NCBI GenBank assembly: GCA_051162045.1
Contig: JBISDI010000032.1
Length of the DNA stretch: 43,054 nucleotides
Strand: one strand, 5' to 3'
DNA from: Anaerozeibacter quisquiliarum
GTDB lineage: Bacteria; Bacillota; Clostridia; Christensenellales; Aristaeellaceae
In this document: positions 7,770-13,476 of the stretch, one piece after another
Layout: every line of letters starts with the position of its first letter
How positions within the stretch are numbered: position 1 is the first letter of the stretch
Program-made: the position numbers and the translations under genes
Notes under the pieces: generated by a model
The model's input: only the letters and a program-made list of their open reading frames with translations
What the model was told of the DNA's origin: nothing
Databases searched by the model: none

Positions 7770-7838
7770 GGAAACAGATATCCTCGCCTCTTTGCATAAG
7801 TCGGCGGCTCGCACATCACGCACCCGCCGCCCGCATAT

Positions 7839-7867
7839 ATTGTATCTCAAATGGAGGGATTTGTAAA
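7839..7867 (-). promoter_or_regulatory. Promoter of the small membrane protein gene
   Basis: Minus strand TTTACA (7862-7867), 17-bp spacer, TACAAT (7839-7844). Inverted copies of ATATATTGT (7835-7843) and ACAATATAT (7874-7882) bracket it and could be a regulator site. Confidence 0.6.
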
Positions 7868-7992
7868 TAGGACACAATATATCGTACATATTACATTTTT
7901 ACCCAATCCGACACGATTCCGTAATAAACGACAGGGTGGTCGCGAACGGCCGCAGCCGGATGCGAGGGGCTTGGAATTTTAACAACAGCGTG

Positions 7993-8021
7993 TGGACAAA
8001 GAGCCGCTCCGCGTGTATAAT
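7993..8021 (+). promoter_or_regulatory. Promoter of the J-domain gene
   Basis: TGGACA at 7993-7998, a 17-bp spacer and a perfect TATAAT at 8016-8021, about 33 bases ahead of the ATG at 8054. Confidence 0.75.
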
Positions 8022-8053
8022 ACTGATGTAAATTTCTTGAAAGGGGTGCGCGC

Positions 8054-8563
8054 ATGGCGACAGCGCATGAAACGCTGGGCGTCTCGAAGGACGCTTCGGT
8101 CACCGAGATTCGCCGCGCCCACCGGGAACTTGCCCGGCGCTGGCATCCGGATCGCTTTGGCGAAGGGCCGGAGCGCATGTGGGCCGAGCGCAGGATGGTG
8201 GAAATCAATCAAGCTTTTGAAGAAGCGCTCAAGCAGGCCGCGCGGATGGACTCGGTCAACGAAACCACGCCCGAGCGCGAGCAGCTGGACGACGTGCGCA
8301 AGCTGTTGGGCCTGGGCCAGCTATCGGCCGCGCGGCAGGCTCTGATGCGCGTCGCCACACGGTCGGCCGAGTGGAACTACCTGTTCGGCGCGGTGCTGTT
8401 GCGGCTGGGCGAGGTGGAAAAGGCGGTGCTGTACTTCGGCATCGCCACCCGTCAGCGCCCCGGCAACCCGCAGTACCAGACCGCCTACCTAAGCGCCGAA
8501 GCCATGCGCAACCGCGGACGCATCAGGCCGCACCTGGAGCGGTTGTTCGGATCGTCGCGCTGA
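8054..8563 (+). CDS. J-domain protein with helical (TPR-like) C-terminus
   Basis: 169 residues. The N-terminal 65 residues are a DnaJ-type J domain with the essential HPD at 31-33 (RRWHPDRFG), which stimulates an Hsp70 ATPase. The remainder lacks the Gly/Phe-rich, zinc-finger and substrate-binding domains of DnaJ. It is helical with TPR-like spacing (EWNYLFGAVLLRLGEVEKAV, about 107-126), so this is a class C co-chaperone of unknown client. AAGGGGTG precedes the ATG. Its last codons and stop lie inside the 116-bp repeat starting at 8556. Confidence 0.85.
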   Translation: MATAHETLGVSKDASVTEIRRAHRELARRWHPDRFGEGPERMWAERRMVEINQAFEEALKQAARMDSVNETTPEREQLDDVRKLLGLGQLSAARQALMRVATRSAEWNYLFGAVLLRLGEVEKAVLYFGIATRQRPGNPQYQTAYLSAEAMRNRGRIRPHLERLFGSSR

Positions 8564-8671
8564 CGCGCGGCGCGGGGCCTCAAAATCTTTCCGGCCTCCC
8601 GGTCGCTTGCCCGCTTCGCGGGCGACCGGGAGGCCGGAAATCTTTCGAGTCCGATTGGATACGGGGGAACG
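8556..8671 (+). repeat. 116-bp stop-codon repeat, copy 1
   Basis: Nearly identical (about three differences) to 42905-43020. It starts with CGCGCTGACGCGCGGCGCGG, whose TGA is the stop of the J-domain gene. It contains 16-bp perfect arms CCGGCCTCCCGGTCGC (8591-8606) and their complement (8622-8637) around an inner GCCCGC/GCGGGC hairpin, flanked on each side by AAATCTTT. It ends in ACGGGGGAACG. It may terminate transcription, although no T-run follows. Confidence 0.85.
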
Positions 8672-8736
8672 ATGGGGTGACGGGGCCGCCTGCCTCTCGG
8701 CCCTGCGGGGCCTCCCGGGCGGCAGGCGGACGGGAA

Positions 8737-8781
8737 GCGATTGCGAGTCGGTCGGCTGCGGCCTCCCTTGGTCGCAATCGC
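8737..8781. repeat. GCGATTGCG hairpin repeat, copy 1
   Basis: Nine-bp arms GCGATTGCG and CGCAATCGC enclose GGCTGCGGCCTCCCTTGG. A related sequence is at 9913-9945 (GCGATTGCGGCCAAGGAAGG followed by CCGCAGCCGGATGCG), and a shorter remnant (GGCCGCAGCCGGATGCGAGG) is near 7949-7969. Confidence 0.6.
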
Positions 8782-8859
8782 ATTCACGCCCCCGGTACAT
8801 GCCCGTGGGCGCGTGGTTACGGGGGCTTCGGCCCCCCATTCCCCCGGGGAGGGGAACGG

Positions 8860-8939
8860 GGGAACGAAAAAGCGAGGGAACGAGGAAACAAGGGAGCGAA
8901 GAAACAAGGGAACAAAGGAACGACGGAATGAGGGAACGA
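8860..8939 (+). repeat. Ten-unit 8-bp tandem repeat (consensus GGGAACGA)
   Basis: Successive octamers read GGGAACGA, AAAAGCGA, GGGAACGA, GGAAACAA, GGGAGCGA, AGAAACAA, GGGAACAA, AGGAACGA, CGGAATGA, GGGAACGA. The period is exactly 8 with substitutions but no indels. The strand is almost pure purine (C is the main interruption). An 8-bp period does not suit coding. Confidence 0.8.
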
Positions 8940-9023
8940 ACGGCGAGGCGCTTCGCGCCCGCCGTCGGGGTGATCTCCGGTCGCCTGCCGTCGGGCAAAC
9001 GTGCTATGCGGGCGGCCCTTCCC

Positions 9024-9063
9024 ATTCCCCTCCCAGGAGGGGTGCCCGCAGGCGGGGTGGTGG
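9024..9063 (+). repeat. Short GC-hairpin repeat (GGAGGGG/GCCCGC type), copy 1
   Basis: It reads ATTCCCCTCC-CA-GGAGGGGT followed by GCCCGCAGGCGGGGTGGTG, two adjacent small hairpins. Other copies are at 9121-9163 (inverted, with a different second hairpin), 9175-9214, and inside a gene at 20085-20146. Confidence 0.75.
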
Positions 9064-9120
9064 CCCCCGCAGGGCGTAACCCAACCCCCGTACCCGCTTT
9101 CTCGAGTCCTGCCATCAGGC

Positions 9121-9163
9121 TCACCACCCCGTCGCTTCGCGCCACCCCTCCGAGGAGGGGAAT
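9121..9163 (-). repeat. Short GC-hairpin repeat, copy 2 (inverted variant)
   Basis: Read on the minus strand: ATTCCCCTCC-TC-GGAGGGGT, then GGCGCGAAGCGACGGGGTGG. The first hairpin and the GGGGTGGTG end are as in copies 1 and 3; the middle is GGCGCGAAGCGAC instead of GCCCGCAGGC. Confidence 0.65.
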
Positions 9164-9174
9164 GGCTACCTGCT

Positions 9175-9214
9175 TATTCCCCTCCCTGGAGGGGTGCCCG
9201 CAGGCGGGGTGGTG
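9175..9214 (+). repeat. Short GC-hairpin repeat, copy 3
   Basis: It is nearly identical to copy 1 (ATTCCCCTCC-CT-GGAGGGGT, GCCCGCAGGCGGGGTGGTG), in the same orientation, 150 bp away. Confidence 0.75.
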
Positions 9215-9400
9215 AACCTGCCGGTCGCATAGCCGCAGCTTCGCTTAACGCGCAACCGGGCGGGCCGATGTGGGCGATGCTTCCCGACACTTCGTGAACG
9301 GCCCCTACGGGGCTTGTGCGCGGGGCGCGTTCGCCCCGCGCCGTTTCACGGTCACCCGCCTATGTGCCCCAGCACATTTCACATCGGCGCAGCCGATATA

Positions 9401-9778
9401 TCATTCCTCACGCAGCGAGGCCGCCGCCCATTCCTTGATCCGGTCGAAGGTCACCTGACTGATGACGTGCTCGATGCGGCAGGCGTCCTCGGCGGCGGTT
9501 TGCTCGTCCACGCCCAGGCGCACCAGCACCCGGCTCAGCAGCGTGTGGCGCTCGTACACCTGCGCGGCCAACGCGCGTCCGGCCTCGGTCAAGTGGAGGT
9601 TGCCGCCCTCGTCCACGGTCACGAGCAGCGCGCTCTTGAGGTTCGCCACCGCCACGCTGACGCTGGGCTTGGAGAAATCGAGGTAGCCCGCCACGTCGAT
9701 CGAGCGCACATGGCCCTGACGCTCGCCCAGCACGTAGATCGCCTCGAGGTAGTTCTCCCGCGACTCCTGCACCTTCAT
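9401..9778 (-). CDS. DtxR-family metal-dependent regulator
   Basis: 125 residues: an N-terminal winged helix-turn-helix (about 5-60) and the metal-binding dimerisation domain, with no SH3-like third domain, as in short MntR-like members. Candidate metal ligands are Glu12, His78, Cys100, Glu103 and His104. The ACRIEHVIS segment carries Cys where Mn-type MntR has Glu, matching the Fe-type DtxR/IdeR pattern, while the residue equivalent to MntR Asp8 is Asn9. It probably represses iron or manganese uptake genes when metal-bound; no target is visible here. The ATG at 9778 has GGAGGG six bases upstream; the longer frame starts in repeat sequence. Confidence 0.88.
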   Translation of the reverse strand: MKVQESRENYLEAIYVLGERQGHVRSIDVAGYLDFSKPSVSVAVANLKSALLVTVDEGGNLHLTEAGRALAAQVYERHTLLSRVLVRLGVDEQTAAEDACRIEHVISQVTFDRIKEWAAASLREE

Positions 9779-9912
9779 CCCGATCCCTCCCGCAAAATAA
9801 AACAATTTGTCCCGGCATCGCCCCATTCCCCGAGCCACCGGCTGGAGGGGATGGGGCGGGTCGCAACCCTCCCTTCGCAACGCGCCCGCCGACCTGCGCG
9901 AAGGGCGAGTAT

Positions 9913-9945
9913 GCGATTGCGGCCAAGGAAGGCCGCAGCCGGATG
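9913..9945. repeat. GCGATTGCG hairpin repeat, copy 2 (downstream of glmM)
   Basis: TGCGGCC (9918-9924) and GGCCGCA (9931-9937) pair around AAGGAA. It lies 14 bases past the glmM stop and is related to 8737-8781. It may serve as the glmM 3' hairpin, but there is no T-run. Confidence 0.5.
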
Positions 9946-9958
9946 CGCGTGACCGGCG

Positions 9959-11311
9959 TCAGTCGGCGAGCCGACTGCGGATCACCGCGGCGGTCTCCTC
10001 GGCGGTCCTTTGGATCAGCGCCTCGTCCCGGCCCTCGGTCATGACGCGGATCAGCGGCTCGGTGCCCGACACGCGCACCACGACGCGGCCGTCCTTGCCC
10101 AGCGTGCGCTTGGCGGCGTCGATGGCCTCGCGCACGTCGGGGTTGGTGTAGAAGTTGAGCTTGCCCTCGGGCGACACGCGGACGTTGATCATCGCCTGCG
10201 GGAACCGGGTCATGACGCTCGTCAGTTCGCTGAGCTTTTTGCCCTCGCGCCGCATCTGCGACAGCAACTGAACCGCGGTCAGCTGGCCGTCGCCCGTGGT
10301 CGCAAAATCGCGGAAGATCACATGGCCCGACTGCTCGCCGCCGAAGTTGTACTCCTCGAGCAGCATCTCCTCCAGCACGAACCGGTCGCCCACCTTGGTG
10401 GCGGCGAACTTGATGCCGTTTTGCTCGCAGAATTTTACAAAGCCCAGGTTGGTCATGATCGTACCCACCACCGCGTCGCGGGCAAGCTTGCCGCGCTTTT
10501 TCATGTCGAGCGCGCACACGGCCATGATGAAGTCGCCGTCCACGATGTTGCCCGCGTCGTCCACGCACAGGCAGCGGTCGGCGTCGCCGTCGAAGGCCAC
10601 GCCGGCATCCAATTTGTGCTCGAGCACATAGGCCCTGAGCGCCTCCATATGCGTCGAGCCGCAGGCCGAATTGATGTTGAGTCCGTCGGGTTCGTCGAAC
10701 AGGATGTGACAGTCGGCGCCCAACTCCTCAAACAGCCGACGCGCGGTCGCGCTGGCCGAGCCGTGCGCGCAGTCCACCGCGACTTTAAGCCCGTTGAGCG
10801 AGAAGGGCACCGTCGATTTCAGGTGATCGACGTAGTCCTTGACCGCACCGGTCTTGTAGGTGACCTTGCCGATGTCGCCGCCGGTCAGGTAGAGCGGCTC
10901 GGCCACCTTGTCGAGCACGATCGCCTCGATGCGCTCCTCGAGGTCGTCCGGCAGTTTGTAGCCGTCGCCCGAGAAGATCTTGATCCCGTTGTACTCGGCC
11001 GCATTGTGCGACGCCGAAATCATCACGCCGGCGTCGGCCTTGTACTTGCCCACCAGGAACGCCACCGCCGGCGTGGGCACCACGCCCAGCACCAGCACGT
11101 CCGCGCCCACCGAGCACAGCCCCGCGGTCAGCGACATCGACAGCATCTCCGACGAGATGCGGGTATCCGAACCCACCACGAACAAGGGCCTGCGCCGGTT
11201 GCCGCCCGAGAGCACCATCGCCGCGGCCCGCCCGATGCCCAGTGCCAGTTCGCAGGTCAGCTTTTCATTGGCGACGCCGCGCACGCCGTCGGTTCCAAAC
11301 AATCTGCCCAT
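9959..11311 (-). CDS. glmM: Phosphoglucosamine mutase
   Basis: This 450-residue enzyme interconverts glucosamine-6-phosphate and glucosamine-1-phosphate for peptidoglycan precursor synthesis in the cytoplasm. Motifs: N-terminal GRLFGTDGVRGVANE, the phosphoserine loop ISASHNAAEYNG with Ser101, a Mg-binding FDGDADR loop near 240, and the C-terminal phosphate-binding RVSGTEPLIRVM. Length is standard for GlmM. Its ATG overlaps the stop of the preceding gene by one base (TGATG), so the two are translationally coupled. GGAGG lies ten bases upstream. Confidence 0.96.
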   Translation of the reverse strand: MGRLFGTDGVRGVANEKLTCELALGIGRAAAMVLSGGNRRRPLFVVGSDTRISSEMLSMSLTAGLCSVGADVLVLGVVPTPAVAFLVGKYKADAGVMISASHNAAEYNGIKIFSGDGYKLPDDLEERIEAIVLDKVAEPLYLTGGDIGKVTYKTGAVKDYVDHLKSTVPFSLNGLKVAVDCAHGSASATARRLFEELGADCHILFDEPDGLNINSACGSTHMEALRAYVLEHKLDAGVAFDGDADRCLCVDDAGNIVDGDFIMAVCALDMKKRGKLARDAVVGTIMTNLGFVKFCEQNGIKFAATKVGDRFVLEEMLLEEYNFGGEQSGHVIFRDFATTGDGQLTAVQLLSQMRREGKKLSELTSVMTRFPQAMINVRVSPEGKLNFYTNPDVREAIDAAKRTLGKDGRVVVRVSGTEPLIRVMTEGRDEALIQRTAEETAAVIRSRLAD

Positions 11312-11991
11312 CAGCCTCTATCCTCCATGATCCTCGGAATGATTGCGCCGGAATGCTTGTGGATCGAGTACGCCGGCACCACGCCGCGTACGCTCGAGGT
11401 GGGGTACACGATCGAATGCGGACCGACCACCGTGCCCGGATTGAGCACGCTGTTGCAGCCCACCTCGACATGATCGCCCAGTATCGCGCCGAACTTGCGC
11501 AGCCCGGTTTCGATGTCGCCGTCCGGGGCGTGCACGACGATGTTGCGCTTGTCGCTGCGCACGTTCGAGGTGATCGCGCCCGCGCCCATGTGCGCCTTGT
11601 AGCCCAGCACCGAATCGCCCACGTAGTTGAAGTGGGGCACCTGCACCTCGTCAAACAGGATGACGTTCTTGAGTTCGGTGGAATTGCCCACCACAGCGCC
11701 CGCGCCCACCAGCGCGCTGCCGCGGATAAACGCCGAATGCCGGATTTGAGCGCCGCGGCCGATGACCGTCGGACCCTCGATGTAGACCGAGGGGAACACC
11801 AACGCATCCCGCGCGATCCAGATGTCCTCGCCCTTTCGCTCATATTCGTCGGGGCTAAGCCGAGCCCCCAACGCGCGTATGAACGCCTTGATCTCCTTCA
11901 GGACCTCCCATGGGTAGCGCACGTCCTCGAACAGCGGCGCGGCCAGCGTCTTTGTAAGGTCGAACAGGTCGCGTACCTCCATGTCCGGCAT
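11311..11991 (-). CDS. Left-handed beta-helix acetyltransferase-like protein (GlmU C-domain relative)
   Basis: 226 residues. After a helical N terminus (about 1-50), hexapeptide repeats of the left-handed beta-helix type run from about 55 to 215 (IEGPTVIGRGAQIRHSAFIR). VPHFNYVGDSVLG at 118-130 aligns with the GlmU segment holding its catalytic His; His120 is retained, and GAGAITSNVRSDKRN corresponds to the GlmU loop that follows. There is no nucleotidyltransferase domain. Coupling to glmM suggests glucosamine-1-phosphate N-acetylation, or another UDP-GlcNAc-linked step. Substrate is inferred. AGGGGGG precedes the ATG. Confidence 0.72.
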   Translation of the reverse strand: MPDMEVRDLFDLTKTLAAPLFEDVRYPWEVLKEIKAFIRALGARLSPDEYERKGEDIWIARDALVFPSVYIEGPTVIGRGAQIRHSAFIRGSALVGAGAVVGNSTELKNVILFDEVQVPHFNYVGDSVLGYKAHMGAGAITSNVRSDKRNIVVHAPDGDIETGLRKFGAILGDHVEVGCNSVLNPGTVVGPHSIVYPTSSVRGVVPAYSIHKHSGAIIPRIMEDRG

Positions 11992-12017
11992 CGTGAATCC
12001 CCCCTTTTACAACCAGA

Positions 12018-12046
12018 ATTATAGCAAAGCGGCGCACGTTTGGCAA
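12018..12046 (-). promoter_or_regulatory. Promoter of the beta-helix gene-glmM operon
   Basis: Minus strand TTGCCA (12041-12046), 17-bp spacer, perfect TATAAT (12018-12023), about 27 bases before the ATG at 11991. Confidence 0.75.
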
Positions 12047-12068
12047 TACGCGGTTCGAACGGCATCTC

Positions 12069-12097
12069 TTGACAAGCGCGACACTCCATAATATGAT
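12069..12097 (+). promoter_or_regulatory. Promoter upstream of the desulfoferrodoxin gene
   Basis: Perfect TTGACA at 12069-12074, 17-bp spacer, TATGAT at 12092-12097. Transcription would start near 12104, leaving almost 250 bases before the desulfoferrodoxin ATG. The candidate small ORF at 12157-12304 fills most of that. Confidence 0.7.
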
Positions 12098-12156
12098 ATG
12101 CACATCGAGGATGCTTTGTACCCTGCGAGCGCCGATTGGCCGGCAGGGAACATGCG

Positions 12157-12304
12157 ATGGAGAAGCGCATTGTCAAGGAGATTCGGGGCATGCGCGCAAC
12201 GGCGCGGGGGCGGCCTGGTGCGCGTGATCGGGCACGGAGACGTTCCGCAGGCGGAACTGAGGGCCGCGTTTGAGGAATCGGAAAAAGGCGCGTTCATCCG
12301 CTGA
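12157..12304 (+). pseudogene. Candidate small ORF with an apparent frameshift in a G-run
   Basis: From the ATG at 12157 the frame reads MEKRIVKEIRGMRATARG, then turns into Arg-rich sequence and stops early. The +1-shifted frame after the GGGGG run near 12207 reads GLVRVIGHGDVPQAELRAAF and on to FIR, stop at 12302-12304. Removing one G would give a plausible 48-residue protein between a strong promoter and desulfoferrodoxin. The ribosome site is weak. It may be a sequencing error, a decayed gene or chance; I do not recognise a family. Confidence 0.35.
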
Positions 12305-12349
12305 CCGGTCGCGCCGGGCGGCTTTTTACTGAATGAAAGGGGTGGAACC

Positions 12350-12733
12350 ATGGACAACAAGCGTAAGTTTCTCAGGTGCGAGATCTGCGGCAATCTGGTG
12401 GGGATGATCGAGGACAGGGGCCCGACGGTGGTGTGCTGCGGCCAGCCGATGACCGAGCTTAAAGCCAACACGGCGGACGCGGCGCAGGAGAAGCACGTGC
12501 CGGCATGCGTGCGCGAGGGCGATGTGCTTACGGTCTCGGTGGGCAGCGTGCCCCATCCGATGGTCCCGGAGCACTACATCGGCTGGATCGCGGCGGCGCA
12601 GGGCGCGGTTACGCAGCGCGTCACGCTGGATCATACCGGCGAACCGAAGGCGACGTTCCGCCTGACCGACGACGGCCCGGTCAGCGTATACGCCTGGTGC
12701 AACCTGCACGGGCTGTGGGTGGCGGAAGCGTAA
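12350..12733 (+). CDS. dfx: Desulfoferrodoxin (superoxide reductase)
   Basis: This 127-residue cytoplasmic enzyme reduces superoxide to peroxide without releasing oxygen, a typical anaerobe defence. The N-terminal desulforedoxin Fe site has Cys10, Cys13, Cys29 and Cys30. The catalytic neelaredoxin Fe site has His49 (in EKHVP, with Glu47), His69, His75, Cys117 and His120 (CNLHG). All expected ligands of a two-centre enzyme are present. GAAAGGGGTGG precedes the ATG. A composite repeat starts 12 bases past the stop. Confidence 0.96.
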   Translation: MDNKRKFLRCEICGNLVGMIEDRGPTVVCCGQPMTELKANTADAAQEKHVPACVREGDVLTVSVGSVPHPMVPEHYIGWIAAAQGAVTQRVTLDHTGEPKATFRLTDDGPVSVYAWCNLHGLWVAEA

Positions 12734-12744
12734 GGGGTAGGGGG

Positions 12745-12975
12745 CCCGCGTGAGCGGTGCAGGGAGTCCAGAGGGTGAAACCCTTTGGCGGGGTCCAGGG
12801 GCAGAGCCCTTGGCCGCCGGAGGCACGTTCTCCCGTTCTCCGCGCCGCCGTATTTGGTGTTTGAGTAATAGGAATGCGAAGCGGGCTCCGTGAAGGGGCG
12901 GCGCGGCGTTCCCGATGTTCTGAAATATAGAGGCGCTGCCGACGGGCAGCGCCTCTATATTTCAGGACGAGTCCG
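12745..12975 (+). repeat. Composite stop-proximal repeat, copy 3 (after desulfoferrodoxin)
   Basis: It starts 12 bases past the stop. Order: CCCGCGTGAGCG, GGGAGTCCAGAGGGTGAAA with CCCTTTGG, the second hairpin CCAGGGGCAGAGCCCTTGG, ACGTTCTCCCGTTCTCC, GCGCCGCCGTAT, a variable middle, GGCGGCGCGGCGTTCCCGATG (interrupted in other copies), the terminal hairpin 12917-12968, then ACGAGTCCG. It is collinear with copy 2. Confidence 0.8.
12917..12968. repeat. Terminal hairpin of composite copy 3
   Basis: Arms GTTCTGAAATATAGAGGCGC-TGCC and GGCA-GCGCCTCTATATTTCAGGAC with a GACG loop, about 24 bp with one wobble pair. The outer GTTCTGAAATAT is the same as in copy 2 (5421-5470), but the inner stem is AGAGGCGCTGCC instead of GGGGCGCGGCCC, and both strands have changed together. 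Confidence 0.8.
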
Positions 12976-13263
12976 GCCCTGTTGTTTCGTAATGCAGGGG
13001 GAGTGTCTACAGCGTCTAGGGGATTCTTCCTTGGCTTCTTCTGGTACGCCCATCCTTCGTCGGGGGATGTCGGCCACAGGCAACCAAGGGAGAAACGCGG
13101 ACTGGTCGCACCGATGAAGCTTTCTCGGTGCGACCAGCAGGCTTCTCTCCCTCCGGCGCTTCGCGCCACCTCTCGTGCATCCAGAGGATGCGCGCGTCAG
13201 AGGGAGGCAAGGGGAGTGCGCACAGGCAGCTTTTCTCAAAGACGCATGACTTTTCGGTTTTAC

Positions 13264-13470
13264 GTAACGGGTCCGGCCTCGCTCCCTGCGGTCGCATTGG
13301 GGGACGGCCGCGCCGCCTTTGCATGGAACCGGCGTTCCGGTTCTATCGCTTAGGTACCGGATACGGCGGCGCGGGGGACGAGGAGGCGTGCCTCCGGTGG
13401 CCAAGGGCGCCGCCCTTGGAACCCGCCAAAGGGCTTTGCCCTCTGGACTCCCGTCGCGCTCACGCGGGGA
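13264..13470 (-). repeat. Composite stop-proximal repeat, copy 4 (after icd)
   Basis: Read on the minus strand from 7 bases past the icd stop: CCCCGCGTGAGCG, GGGAGTCCAGAGGGCAAAG with CCCTTTGG, the second hairpin CCAAGGGCGGCGCCCTTGG, CGCGCCGCCGTAT, AGCGATAGAACCGGAACG, GGCGGCGCGGCCGTCCCC, then the type-2 end GCGACCGCAGGGAGCGAGG. It is collinear with copy 1 at 2041-2235. Confidence 0.8.
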
Positions 13471-13476
13471 AGACCC

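Larger units (their letters stand above)
8564..9400. other. Gene-free gap packed with hairpins and repeats
   Basis: 837 bp with no supported gene. In order: the rest of the 116-bp repeat; a nested hairpin with CCGCCTGCC/GGCAGGCGG arms (8686-8729); a GCGATTGCG/CGCAATCGC hairpin (8737-8781); a GGGGGC-TTCG-GCCCCC hairpin near 8821; ten 8-bp tandem units (8860-8939); three copies of a GGAGGGG/GCCCGC-type repeat (9024-9214); and a GCGCGGGGCG/CGCCCCGCGC hairpin (9318-9341). Open frames here are low complexity, have no ribosome sites and change frame with the repeats. Confidence 0.8.
12734..13476. other. Gene-free gap between desulfoferrodoxin and icd
   Basis: 743 bp with no supported gene. It holds two composite repeats in opposite orientation (12745-12975 and 13264-13470), each starting at the stop codon of the nearer convergent gene. 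Between them, 13102-13137 is a hairpin with 13-bp perfect arms (CTGGTCGCACCGA / TCGGTGCGACCAG), itself bracketed by AAGGGAGAA and TTCTCTCCCT. A GTGCATCC-AGA-GGATGCGC hairpin lies near 13180-13200. No RNA gene family was recognised. Confidence 0.75.

Noticed and set aside
8860..9214. CRISPR array
   Set aside because: Units are 8 bp without spacers, or about 40-bp copies at irregular spacing and mixed orientation, and no cas genes are present.
8607..9215. Open frames through the repeat-filled gap as a Lys/Arg/Glu-rich protein
   Set aside because: The coding impression comes from octamer and hairpin repeats. An 8-bp period changes frame, there is no ribosome site, and frames are equally open on several phases.
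10010..11473. Long plus-strand open frame across glmM and the beta-helix gene
   Set aside because: It spans two well-supported genes antisense, has His/Arg-rich composition and no ribosome site. The same reasoning removed similar frames opposite cysA, acnA, the Re-citrate synthase gene and hydA.
12098..12151. Upstream part of the small frame before desulfoferrodoxin, starting at 12098
   Set aside because: This ATG directly follows the -10 box and would lie ahead of the predicted transcription start.
12976..13263. SRP RNA, 6S RNA, tmRNA or RNase P RNA in the gene-free gap
   Set aside because: None of the conserved cores of these RNAs could be found; only simple hairpins are visible.
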